Positions 30,801 through 40,741 of a stretch of 64,000 bases of DNA are shown here, piece after piece. Every line of letters begins with the position of its first letter. The first letter of the stretch is position 1. This DNA is from Craspedostauros australis (taxonomy: Eukaryota; Bacillariophyta; Bacillariophyceae; Mastogloiales; Achnanthaceae), in contig JAMXDE010000009.1 of the NCBI GenBank assembly GCA_026770025.1, positions 558,001-622,000 on the forward strand, given 5' to 3'. A program made the position numbers and the translations under genes. The notes under the pieces were generated by a model. It saw only the letters and a list, made by a program, of their open reading frames with translations, made no database searches and was not told the origin of the DNA.

Positions 30801-31893
30801 CATTGGCAAACAAAGGCAGAAGGCCATGGCAAAGAAACTCCAATCACGAGCGAAGGAGGTTGGTGATCGACTGTTCATTGACACATCGAGTGTCCAGACG
30901 CACAGCTACGGACAAGGAAAGTATTGGCTCCTAGTCCTCGATGATTACAATGACTACTGTTGGAGCTATTTCCTGAAGGAGAAGAGTGAGGTTGGAACAA
31001 AAATGATTCTGTTGCTTAAATGGCTCCATGCCAATCAGCAAACACGAGTGAAAATTATCAGATGTGACAACGCAGGAGAAAATTATACCGCGGAGAAGCA
31101 ACTGCTCGTCGCAGGGTTCGGTCCAACGTTCGAGTACACTGCAGCATCTACGCCGCAACAGAACGGTCGCGTGGAAAGAAAATTCGCCACGTTGTACGGG
31201 AAAGTCCGAGCCATGCTCAATCACACACACCTGCCAAAAAATGTCCGAGGAAAATTATGGGCCGAAGCGGCCAGAACTGCTACCCAATTGGAGAATATCA
31301 TCGGGACGAAAACGAGAGAACCAGCATGCGTTCTATTCAACAACCGGATCCCCACTTACGTGGATGGACTGCGCGTTTCTGGGGAAATAGGCATGGTGTA
31401 CATCGGAGGCCGCACGGTAAAGGCGAAGCTGGATGACAGATCAAGACCAGCTATGTTCGTCGGATACGGCCAGTCACACGCGAAAGGAGTATATCGAATG
31501 CTGAACCTCGCAACAACTAAGATCCTAATCACAAGAGACGTGACATGGATGAATCAGTCATATGGGCAATTCAGAGGTATCGAGAATGCCAACAGATCAA
31601 TACTGATAGATCTGGAAGATGACGACTCTACATCGGGTACGAACACTCGACAAACGAGAGCAGCTTGGGAGCGACGATCGGAGACCATCAAAGGTATGGA
31701 GACCGACGACGCAGATCGCAGCAGCAGAACCGGAGATAAAGAAGATACAGAAGACGCTGCGCGAGGGCAAGATGACTTGCTCCCCACCCAAGGTATCAGC
31801 ACAAAACTGAATAGCGCTAAGTACGTTACTCCCGTAGCCCCCACTATCTATAAATTTCACTTGTGTTCGGATCAGCAATCGCATCGCCTGTAG
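27847..31893 (+). pseudogene. copia gag-protease-integrase part of the polyprotein, 3' end replaced by inserted element sequence
   Basis: The ATG follows the LTR by 80 bp. The first ~250 residues are a UBN2-type gag. CCHC knuckles (CxxCxxxxHxxxxC) lie near 28654-28695 and 28786-28827. A long acidic segment of about 450 residues follows, containing an extra CxxC-x10-CxxC cluster (about 29641-29694). The retroviral-type protease has Asp-Ser-Gly-Ala at about 30273. The integrase has an HHCC-type zinc domain near 30700-30820, and its core carries the Asp, Asp and Glu residues (30870-31180) with Thr-Pro-Gln-Gln-Asn-Gly. True coding ends at 31793; the last 33 codons come from the nested element. 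All key residues look intact up to the break. Confidence 0.9.
31789..31793. repeat. Target-site duplication of the miniature element, left copy
   Basis: CAAGG, repeated at 32457-32461. Five bases, as expected for an LTR-type integrase. Confidence 0.85.
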
Positions 31894-31999
31894 CTCAACG
31901 GTAGAGCACCAGTAATTCTAACTGAGGTTCCGGGTTCGAATCCCGGCATGGTACTTTGCTTTTGCTCTCCCCTTGTGATTTTTCGATAGTGCTCTAATA
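31794..31999 (+). repeat. Left terminal direct repeat (206 bp) of the miniature element
   Basis: Identical by eye to 32251-32456. It starts TATCAG and ends TCTAATA. Confidence 0.88.
31884..31953 (+). other. tRNA-like sequence in the left terminal repeat
   Basis: A box TAGCTCAACGG (31891-31901) and a perfect B box GGTTCGAATCC (31933-31943), with a good D arm (GCTC/GAGC) and T arm (CCGGG/CCCGG). The anticodon region contains ATTCTAA (an Arg-TCT-like loop), but the stem pairs poorly in that register, and the acceptor strands (TCGCCTG and CATGGTA) do not pair. It is therefore tRNA-derived rather than a working tRNA gene. A T5 run follows at about 31979-31983. Confidence 0.75.
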
Positions 32000-32250
32000 G
32001 ATTAACAGTCGCAGCTAGTTCTACATCGCTGAGTTAGGACAACCTTGCACAACACGCCTTCGTGGGCGCGTTGCGATCACCGGATTTCGACCCAGTCTCA
32101 CACTTGTCTGCTACGGCAGCACTCCCACTTTCGTCTGGCAGTATTAGCCACCCAGCAATGAGGGTGCCCCGAGATGGGGAGACGCGGGAGATGACAACTT
32201 TCCGTCATAGTGCTCTTGAGCAGGTGGTCCACGGTCGTAGCGTAGGGGAG

Positions 32251-32456
32251 TATCAGCACAAAACTGAATAGCGCTAAGTACGTTACTCCCGTAGCCCCCA
32301 CTATCTATAAATTTCACTTGTGTTCGGATCAGCAATCGCATCGCCTGTAGCTCAACGGTAGAGCACCAGTAATTCTAACTGAGGTTCCGGGTTCGAATCC
32401 CGGCATGGTACTTTGCTTTTGCTCTCCCCTTGTGATTTTTCGATAGTGCTCTAATA
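32251..32456 (+). repeat. Right terminal direct repeat (206 bp) of the miniature element
   Basis: Second copy, offset by 457 bp from the first, and followed directly by the CAAGG duplication. Confidence 0.88.
32341..32410 (+). other. tRNA-like sequence in the right terminal repeat
   Basis: Second copy with the same A box (32348-32358) and B box (32390-32400) and the same unpaired acceptor ends. The antisense translation of this block gives the Met-Pro-Gly-Phe-Glu-Pro-Gly-type string often misannotated as protein over tRNA-like DNA. Confidence 0.75.
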
Positions 32457-32461
32457 CAAGG
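32457..32461. repeat. Target-site duplication of the miniature element, right copy
   Basis: CAAGG, directly after the right terminal repeat. Confidence 0.85.
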
Positions 32462-34481
32462 GGAAAATGAGTCGAACGATAATGACGGCGACGAATTCGG
32501 AAGGGACGATGAGGGGAGAGCAAATGAAGAGGCCAAATATGAGCCGGAGCAGACCCCTATCGCAGAACCTGTGCAACGCGTACCAAGGATGGTGAGTGCT
32601 CTCGCAGGGTATAACAAAGAACCCATTCCAGAGGAGGAGCGAGACCTCGAATCGAGCAATGAGTCAGAACCAAATACAGACGAAGGGTACGAGACACCCC
32701 AAGAGACTATTGCATCCCCATCGGACACAGGAGGACCCGACTTCCACGCGGACGGGTCAACATTCAACAGAGATATCGCAGGTATGATGATAGATACACC
32801 TCACGGAATGATGAGACCCGACGATATCATCACTGCGGACCAAGCATTGAACAACGAACGAAAAGAGGATGGGATGGAACTAGCGAGCATCGCTATGCTG
32901 CTGGACCCAACCACATTTGAGGACTGCTGGGACCACGCGGACCCCAGCAAGAGAAAGAAATGGCGAGAAGCCATCAACAAGGAATTCTACGATATGGCCA
33001 GAAGGAAAGTATGGGAAAAGATCAAGAAGGACCGGATGCCGAGGAATCGGCGGTGCGTGAAGACCAAATGGGTCTTCAAGGAAAAGAGAAACGGGGTATT
33101 CCGCGCCAGACTCGTGGCATGCGGATACTCGCAAATCGCAGGAGTCGACTTCTCAGCGCACCACGCACCGGTGATACATGACGCAACCTACCGCATCATG
33201 CTCACCATGAAGATGATATTGAAGCTAGATAGCATCATCATCGACTTCGAGACAGCATTCCTACACGGTGACCTCGACGAGGAGATCTACATGCAATGCC
33301 CAAAAGGCATGAAGCACGAAACCGACGAATGTCTGCTGCTCAAGAAAACCATCTACGGACTCGTGCAGAGTGCCAGACAATGGAATAAGAAGCTCGTCGA
33401 CATCCTATTCAAACTGGGGTTCAGGCAGAGTGAGGTAGACCCATGCCTATTGATTCGGAATCAGGAAGGGCAACTGCTCTTAATCGGCACCTATGTGGAC
33501 GATTGTCTCTGCATCGGAGAAAAGCAGGAACTGGAGAAGCTCGTGAAGGATATACGAGCGGAACGGTTCGGGGTCAAAGTGGAGGAAGATCTTGAAGACT
33601 ACCTAAGCTGCAAGATCATATTCAACCATGACAAGACAAACTGTTGGGTGAACCAACCACACATCCTCAAGAACATCATCGATACGTTCGGGAGCGATGT
33701 GCTGAAACTACAACGATACGGAACACCAGGAACACCAGGGCAGGGCATCCAAAGGAACAGCGACGCACCCAAGGTGGACGAACAGCGACACAGCCGATAC
33801 CGAAGCGGAGTAGGCATGCTGCTATACCTGGTGAAACACTCTCGACCCGACATCGCCAATGCAGTGCGAGAGCTGACCAAAGTATTGGACGGACCAACAG
33901 CTTCAGCATACAAGGAGATGCTACGAGTCATGAAGTTCGTATGGGACACAAGAGAGTATGGACTGAAGATGAAACCGAGTCCACTGACTAACGATGCATG
34001 GAAGATTGCGATATTCACCGACAGCGAATTTGCGGGTGATAAGGACAATCGCATCAGCGTAGGAGGGCACATCGTCCTACTACAAGGAGTGCCGATCATA
34101 TGGAGATCAAAGGCACAACGCAGCGTAACACTCAGCTCGACAGAAGCAGAATACGTCGCACTGTCAGAAGCAGGGAAAGAAATCCGCTTTGTGACGCAAC
34201 TGATGAGAGACGTCGGATTAAAGATGCACAAACCCGCGGACATTATGGTCGATAACGTCGGAGCGATCTTCATCGCCTCAAACCCATCGACATCCGCAAG
34301 AACAAGACACATCGACATCCGACATCACTTCATACGTGAACTCGTCAAAAATGGAGAAGCCATAACCAAGTTCGTGCGATCGGAAGACAACATCGCAGAC
34401 GGCTTCACAAAGAACACCAAAAAGGAGATCTACGACAACCACAAGAATCACTTCATCCAACTGAGGTCTGCAATGGATTAA
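32462..34481 (+). pseudogene. copia reverse transcriptase-RNase H part of the polyprotein, separated from its start
   Basis: The frame resumes immediately after the second CAAGG copy and runs to a stop at 34481. The reverse transcriptase shows Thr-Lys-Trp-Val-Phe-Lys, Phe-Glu-Thr-Ala-Phe-Leu-His-Gly and the Tyr-Val-Asp-Asp catalytic motif near 33495. RNase H shows Thr-Asp-Ser-Glu, Ser-Ser-Thr-Glu-Ala-Glu-Tyr and a C-terminal His-Ile-Asp-Ile-Arg-His-His-Phe-Ile. No ATG exists at the natural position because this part was translated as the end of the polyprotein. Deleting 31794-32461 would put it in frame with the upstream part, so the nested insertion is the only visible lesion. Confidence 0.9.
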
Positions 34482-34555
34482 TGGAAGTAAGGCGAAAGGT
34501 GAGAGAGAAGGACGGTGATGATGGATGTTATGTTGTCGATGCGACAATGGAAGGG

Positions 34556-35302
34556 TGTTAGGAATTGAGGGTACGACTTTATCGGAATACCCGTGATTGC
34601 CGCACCTCCCAACATTGTTCGTCACAGCTTTGAATATTATTCATCACATGTTCAGAGACTATTCGTCACACCTTTGTATACCATGTCATTATGACTATGA
34701 CTAAGCATACGGACGCGATTGATACCTGTATAACCGCGAGGAGGATAGCCTGTCCTCTGGTAATGTAAGGAAGACACCCACGGCGGATCAGGAGGTCCCG
34801 ATACCACGCCAACCATGGCAACCATCCAGACGACGACGTCGATCAGAACAGCATGTCCATGGGCAAGTGACGCACCTTCTTCAGAGGACAGCACATGCCT
34901 CTCCTGCGGACAAGAACATCCGCAGGTTTGGAACATCAGAAAGGATCAGAATATCCACAGGTTTGGAACATCACCAAAGGTGACATCGATCATGAGACGA
35001 CGGTGTCATGAGAATCAACGACGGAAACACGAGATAGGCAAGTGCTCAAAACTGCAGATCCCTACCATGCAAGTGTAGACAGCTACGACGAGGCAGAGAC
35101 AAGGAAGCAAGAACAGAGCATGATGAACGAAGAGGGAAGCACCTAAGAGACAACAGGACGCCCCGTGTCGCCACCGCGGCAGATACCTGCCATGAAGATG
35201 AAATCGAAAGAGAAAGTGAGATTGTGCTCACAGTTCTAAAACGGTACAGTTTCTAACAGCAGATTAGAATTTAGTACTAACTATAACCCCGGATTTCCAA
35301 CA
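34556..35302 (+). repeat. 3' LTR of the copia element
   Basis: 747 bp, apparently identical to the 5' LTR and preceded by a purine tract. Confidence 0.9.
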
Positions 35303-35308
35303 GACTAA
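35303..35308. repeat. Target-site duplication of the copia element, right copy
   Basis: GACTAA directly after the right LTR end. Confidence 0.8.
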
Positions 35309-35800
35309 CTAGACTAAATCTAAACACGACTAATGAGCTTACTAGTTTGAGCTAATAGTCGACTCACTGATCGGGCTCCTATAGCACAAGTAGTCGGAGG
35401 TGAACAACGAAAGGGTACACGTAAAACTAGTGTCGCATACTCTGGTATGGTCAAGTAATCAGTGTTGTAATGTTGTTTATGTATGTGTTGTACCCTGCGA
35501 GGTGCTTGCTATGTTCTGGTCGAAGAATAGAGATCTTCCGAGGCAGGTGGTGGTGATGGTGATGGTGATAGACACGCAAGTAGCACCTCCATGCACCATC
35601 CGTACCATCCACTCGTTTTGGTTATCAATCCATTCATCAATAGCAAGTGTGCGATGAGCATGATCAGGGAGACCATCAAGCTCAAGCGGGGTGATCAACC
35701 ATCAGAGCACTATCCTCGCAATGACTGAGCATTCGAGATGGTGTTCCATTCGAGCCATTGCTGGACGTCTCTTCCTGCACACGCCTTAACTGTGAACACC
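35309..35800. other. Intergenic region between copia and the secreted Cys-repeat protein
   Basis: About 490 bp. It starts with CTAG-rich sequence (ACTAGACTAA, GACTAATGAG) and includes a GGTGATGGTGAT run near 35550-35570. No gene seen. Confidence 0.4.
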
Positions 35801-37030
35801 TCAAGAGCAGGCATCTGAGTTTGGCGTTGGGCAGTCCGTGCTTGGATCGTCGATGGTATAGGTAGACCTGTGGGGGGATCCAGGGCACATATCCGTCATG
35901 ACACAGTCTTGGCAGCTGTTGGCCAAAATGCAGGTACCTGGAGCAATGACAAGATCATCAACGGCAGTGTCGCTGCGAGCGACACTATTGCAGCTCATTG
36001 TCGACGCGCACGCACCGTCCCCAATAAAAAGGTTTCCAAGAATCTTGGAATCACCTCTGTGGGCATTCTTGCACGCATTTTGTCCTTGGCATGCGTCGTC
36101 TCCGATGATGATGTCAACGATGACAGGCGAGAGCACGCCCATTCCCTGGTTTTCACGACGTCCGAGGTTCATGCAGCTGCCCGACCCGCTGCATGCTCCA
36201 CTCTGAACATGGATAGAACCATAGATGTTCTTTCCAAGTCTCTGGCAGCTGGCAGTACCGTCGCATGCATTTGGTCCAATAATCTTGATACCGATGACAG
36301 CACTACCATTCGGGCGATTTGGGTCGAACTTCCCAAAGCTGTTGCAAGAGTTCTGTCCAATGCAGCTATCGAAGATCATGGCTTTGGGAGCGACGTTGGT
36401 GCAAGAGCCAAGTGATGTGCAGGAATCTGGAGTGATGGTGAATGTCCCACCGTCGAGTGAGCAACCTCCGGGTGGACAGCAAGAGTATCCTTCGGCACTG
36501 CATGCTGTGGTGAGTGCGCCACCTCGTCCGGTCATGATGATCCCGTTGCCTTGGACAGCATTCAAGATGGCGGCGATAGCGTTGCCATCATTCTTCACAC
36601 GGTCGAAGAGTTCTTGGGAGTTGCCTTGTGTGTTTGCCAGATTATTGTTGTTGCATGCGAAGATGCTCTTGATGAGTTTGTCCTTATTGTTTGGGAGTGC
36701 CTTGATGTCCGCCACAAAGTCGGCGCATGTACCAAAGGCCTCGTCGCAAAAAACTCTGGACGCAGGGCTTCTCCTGTCGAAGTTGCTGGTAACATCACCT
36801 GGCGTTTCGAGGCAGCCGACGACAATGGAAGGTATAACAGGGGTCTCAGTCGGCTCCTCTGTTGGCATCGACGTTGGCATCGACGTTGGCATCGACGTCG
36901 GCGACGAGAAAACCCCTTTCAACATTCTTCGCGGAGCGAACACCGAATCTTCAGCTGGATCCAAAGCCAGCGCCATTGCCATGTTGGCAAAGACGAGAGC
37001 GCCGATAATAGATGCCTTGATCTTGAACAT
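35801..37030 (-). CDS. Secreted cysteine-repeat protein with Pro-Thr-Ser-Met linker (diatom surface-protein type)
   Basis: 409 residues from the ATG at 37030. A signal peptide (hydrophobic core, Ala-Met-Ala-Leu-Ala near residue 22) is followed by a short linker and three Met-Pro-Thr-Ser repeats near 47-58, a motif frequent in secreted diatom proteins. After an all-helical-looking region (about 90-165) come repeated blocks of Gly-x-x-Ala-Cys-x-Gly-x-x-Ser/Ala-Cys-x-x-Leu/Ala, spaced 30-40 residues with Ile/Val-rich strands between, suggesting a disulphide-rich beta-solenoid. No catalytic residues are apparent. Likely extracellular or cell-wall associated; I cannot name the family. It is read away from the neighbouring retrotransposon and shows no sign of damage. 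Confidence 0.8.
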   Translation of the reverse strand: MFKIKASIIGALVFANMAMALALDPAEDSVFAPRRMLKGVFSSPTSMPTSMPTSMPTEEPTETPVIPSIVVGCLETPGDVTSNFDRRSPASRVFCDEAFGTCADFVADIKALPNNKDKLIKSIFACNNNNLANTQGNSQELFDRVKNDGNAIAAILNAVQGNGIIMTGRGGALTTACSAEGYSCCPPGGCSLDGGTFTITPDSCTSLGSCTNVAPKAMIFDSCIGQNSCNSFGKFDPNRPNGSAVIGIKIIGPNACDGTASCQRLGKNIYGSIHVQSGACSGSGSCMNLGRRENQGMGVLSPVIVDIIIGDDACQGQNACKNAHRGDSKILGNLFIGDGACASTMSCNSVARSDTAVDDLVIAPGTCILANSCQDCVMTDMCPGSPHRSTYTIDDPSTDCPTPNSDACS

Positions 37031-39212
37031 GGTTGCTATCGGTTGCTTGGTTGTTTGGTTGTTTTGTCAGTGTGCGTCGTTGTCTGCATGGAACGAAACA
37101 GTGTGTACGCAGATGCAGATGGGTCGCAGACGTGTTGTACCATGCGAAGAATAGGTGGAAGCGAACCACATCATTGACCGTAACCAGATCAGACAGGAGT
37201 CAACATGCAATCCATCCAGTGATTTGTTTGTTAAGAGAAGAGTTGTGATTTTGGATGAACGAACAAGTGGACAATGTGATGAGCGTGTGATTAGCGAGTA
37301 TGTGAGAATGAGGGAGAACGAGAACGAAGTCTGCTGTTGCCGAACGTGGTGGTAAAGTGGAGTGGCATTGCATTGCATGAACACATTCCGACATCGGTGG
37401 ACCACCATGAGAACAGCTCGCAGGTAGCGCAGAGGATGATTCCGAGAGTGTGTAGGTGGCTGGCAAGCTGCAGCCGGAAACGACTCTTCACGCCAGTCAC
37501 AACGGCGCGTGGGCACCTGCTGCCTTGTGCCATGGTGTTGTCATGGCCACGGCCATGATGAACACAAATGAACGTACCGTTTACTTCTTTTTGTTTCGGT
37601 TTTCGATCAGTTGGTGGTGTGTTTCGAGATGGCTGTGGTTGTGTTTTGCTTGCAGTTAGGTGTTGTACGACTTCTATAAGTGATCGTCGTTGTCGCTGTT
37701 GGTGTTGTGAGATGGTTGTTTTTATGAGATGTTATGAGATGTGAAAAGGGATCCAAGATCGTTCAAAGTGAGTATGAGTACTTTCATGCGGAGAAGTATG
37801 GTATGGTGCATAGGAAGAGGACGATGGCTCTGCACAACACGTCCTTGATAGGTGACATGCCTCCCATCCATGTTGGTTGTTGAGAGGTAGCAATCTTCAG
37901 TGGTCCTTGAGGGTTCTGCAAGGTGGATGTGTGTTCGATTATTTGGCGCACAACATCCAAGAAGGAGAAAGCGCGCTCTTGGTAATTCTGATTGTTTCTT
38001 CCAAATGAGAAACACGGAAAAATGCATGTGATCTTCGGGGCGACCCAACATAACACATTTTTGGCGTCCCACTCCAAACACAGTTCGACCATCGATGCTG
38101 CACATAACACACAAGGAGGAGCGACGACTTATGCGGCTCCGTACCACCACAGAGTCCGAAGCAGAACGAAAAAGATCTCTCCCACGAAACACTTCTGCAA
38201 TTTGTGGTGTATCACACTCATTCTCATGGTCAAGGTATACAACCACGAATGGCGGACCATGACAGCTTTCACTCTCTTTCGCAATGCCTTTGTTCGCAGT
38301 CGTATCTCACGAACAGGAGCAAGAACAAGAACAAGAACGATACGAGAGGCAAAGAGTGGAAGGCGATGTCAGGTGTTTCCTCGTGAAAGGAGTATGACTG
38401 TTCCATCAACATGAGGATCCTTGTCTCGTACTCGTGTAGTAGACACTCTAAGACTCCTTATTCTTCTTGCTTCGATTGGGGTGATCACGACTATTCATCG
38501 TTCTCACTTCACAAATGACAACGAAGAAGCACAGCCAATCATCGTCTCCACATACTCGTACATACGTGCGAATACTCGAGGCATGTTCGTACTTGAAATA
38601 TCATGACAACAAACCACCGGTTACTTCGGTCTCAGACATCTCTTGGCAAGACAGGGGGAAGTGTGTCTCTGCTCTCGTGGGTGAAATGATCGAACATACC
38701 CACTACTCCGTCCGCAAGAGATTGCAGTGCCTTGACCGCTCACAGTTCGTTTTCAAACCCACTCAGTCCATGTGTAAGCTGCGGTAAATTAGAAAGAAGA
38801 ATCTAGAATGGCTGGGACTGTTTTGGTGAATGACCGATGACTGACACAGCTTGACAACTGGTCATTTTGTTGGCCACGTCATACAATCTCCGCTAGATCT
38901 GAACTCTCTTCGACCTCCTCTATGCACACTACATCCTGAGTACCTTGGTCTGATACCGTAGATCCCATGTGATACCATTTGCACAGAGCATCCAACTCAT
39001 CCCACACAGCCAGTCTATCCTCGATAGTGAATTGGGCTCTCCCCTTTTCTCCTATTTGTGCCCACTGTGCCGAAGCAGACTAAAATACATTGGCATATCC
39101 ATAGACACAGCGTGCTGCTCATCGCGCACTCCTACCTTCGTCAGACTCAACCGAAAGACAATGCGTCAGTCTGTAACATACAAAAATCGTCGATGATATA
39201 CATCTTCGTGCC
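37031..39212. other. 2.2-kb intergenic region
   Basis: This holds the promoter side of the secreted-protein gene, then sequence with no convincing gene. A 174-codon minus-strand frame (38246-37722) and a 140-codon plus-strand frame (37992-38414) overlap each other and lack domain features. One TACTCGTA motif lies at 38553-38560, with related GTACTCG strings nearby. Confidence 0.4.
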
Positions 39213-39991
39213 TGTCAGGAATCGGATGTTCTGAAACACCAAATTGACGCGCCTCCCAAGAGTGTGGAGTCGAACGTCTTGAAACGATATAATACCGCAC
39301 CTCCCACTTTGGATCTTTGTCACACCAACAATGTGAGCTGAACGTTTGAGGCGGAGAACACCGCATGACGAAGGCGAACCGGACCGTGACGTTCGTGACC
39401 TCAATGTAGGAATAGGAGTCACAGGTGTATGTTGCAGGGGGCGGCGATGTTGGATTCATGACCAGCATCACGATACACTCAACTACAGCCCGCATGTCGC
39501 AACGAACAAGAAAAGAGTATTCGAGACAGGCCAGCGTCATGAAGTGTGAGATGGCTTGTGAACGAGTCCCTGACAACAAACCAGTGAATGATTGGAGAAG
39601 GATTGGAAAGGATCGGAATTGTCCCTGATGAGAAGTCAAGAGAAAGAAGCATCCAAGCTGTTCTTGTGAAACATGGAGACTGTGATCTGATTGAATGGAA
39701 TGAGTCAGGTGATGCCTGTGATTCAGCAATGCCTATGCCAACAAAACTATCAGAGGCAAGACAACGCGATGAGTGTGCGGACATGGGGAAATTGGTCAGG
39801 CATGCATGTCCATGGTGAATTCAAGATGAATGCAAGATGAATATACACTAGACCAATGGATGGACCCATGGAGGTCTCAGGAGGAGATCAAACTTTGGAA
39901 GTTGAGAGCAATGAAGAGCTCACAGTTCAGAGAAGTAGATTCTAACAAACGATTAGCTTTCTACTATCACCACCACTCCGGATTTCCAACA
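39213..39991 (+). repeat. Solo LTR, copia-like family B
   Basis: 779 bp from TGTCAGGAATCGG to CGGATTTCCAACA. It aligns with 25858-26669 at both ends and in internal blocks (for example CAGTTCAGAGAAGTAGATTC near the right end). No matching target duplication is seen. Confidence 0.65.
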
Positions 39992-40741
39992 CACAACCAC
40001 CTCCACTACTTGTATTGCATTATATGAGCTGTGAGTATCAAGATCTCCCCTTCCATCACAGATCACTCCAAAGAGATCCTTGATTTGCCACAACTCAATG
40101 GCCAAGCAGCGGAACCTATCGACGATCGGACCGCAATGCACACATTTGTTGCTATATAGTCTCCGAGCAACACTGAAGCGTTTTGGTATGGAAGAATGTA
40201 GAATCGCCAACATGTGCTCTGTTCAGATTCGTTTCAAACCTTGATTTCTACCATTGCCGCTGTTCTCTTGTGGAATTAGCGTTCTGTATCGATGGAGTTG
40301 AGTGATCTCTTCAGGGTTGGGTCTATCGGTTGAAGTGTTGCTGCCATCTTCTCTCCCAGCGATGACAATCGTCCAATATTCTCATCCCATTTTGTTTGCG
40401 TTGCCTTGTCCCTTCATGGACTCTACATGGTGCCATACTCGGCTCTTACCTGCCTCCCTACCCGCCGAGAAAGCGCTCTATTTTCGTTCGAAGTCCCAAG
40501 TCATTCGGAGGTCATACTACACATGACTCATACACTCGTGATTCATGAGAACCGTCCAGAAATGACCTTGGATTTTTATTCTGTGCAGACCTGGCGATGA
40601 ACACGACAAACGAGGATCTCTGACAGGCTTCGCCGTTCTTTTGCAGGCAACACACGGACGCAAACGACCCAGAGAGAGACGAAAGAAGAACAACCTCACC
40701 AAGAGCAACCTCGAGAAGCAGCAAGATCAGGAGGGCAGCTG
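39992..40741. other. Intergenic region upstream of MO25, with the second 78-bp repeat
   Basis: It contains the second copy of the 78-bp repeat (40026-40103) and about 600 bp of presumed promoter and leader. No gene seen. Confidence 0.4.
40026..40103. repeat. 78-bp dispersed repeat, copy 2
   Basis: Matches 21452-21529 from GAGCTG to TCAATGGCC without gaps in length, about 75-80% identity by eye. Confidence 0.5.

Larger units (their letters stand above)
31794..32456 (+). mobile_element. Miniature LTR retrotransposon (TRIM-like) with tRNA-derived terminal repeats, nested in copia
   Basis: 663 bp made of two 206-bp direct repeats (31794-31999 and 32251-32456), which read as identical, around a 251-bp non-coding interior. 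The repeats start TATCAGCAC and end GTGCTCTAATA, a short imperfect inverted pair. CAAGG flanks both sides (31789-31793 and 32457-32461). A purine tract (TAGGGGAG, 32243-32250) sits before the right repeat like a polypurine tract; no clear primer-binding site is seen after 32000. Each repeat contains a tRNA-like segment with Pol III A and B boxes and a downstream T5 run. The structure matches TRIMs, tiny non-autonomous LTR elements mobilised by other retrotransposons. There is no coding capacity. Confidence 0.88.
27020..35302 (+). mobile_element. Ty1/copia LTR retrotransposon, young, carrying a nested miniature LTR element
   Basis: Two 747-bp LTRs (27020-27766, 34556-35302) bound it, starting TGTTAGG and ending CCAACA, and GACTAA flanks both sides (27014-27019, 35303-35308). 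The LTRs look identical, judged from equal length and identical translations of three overlapping frames, so insertion is recent. Domain order is gag, two CCHC knuckles, protease, integrase, reverse transcriptase, RNase H, the Ty1/copia order. A purine-rich tract (AATGGAAGGG) precedes the right LTR. A 663-bp element with a 5-bp duplication sits between integrase and reverse transcriptase and breaks the reading frame, so this copy cannot make a full polyprotein. Confidence 0.95.

Noticed and set aside
31884..32410. Two functional tRNA genes
   Set aside because: D and T arms are good, but acceptor strands do not pair and the anticodon stem is poor in the register that gives a TCT loop; both copies lie inside transposon repeats.
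32329..32523. Minus-strand open frame over the tRNA-like repeat
   Set aside because: It is the antisense translation of the T arm, a known annotation artefact.
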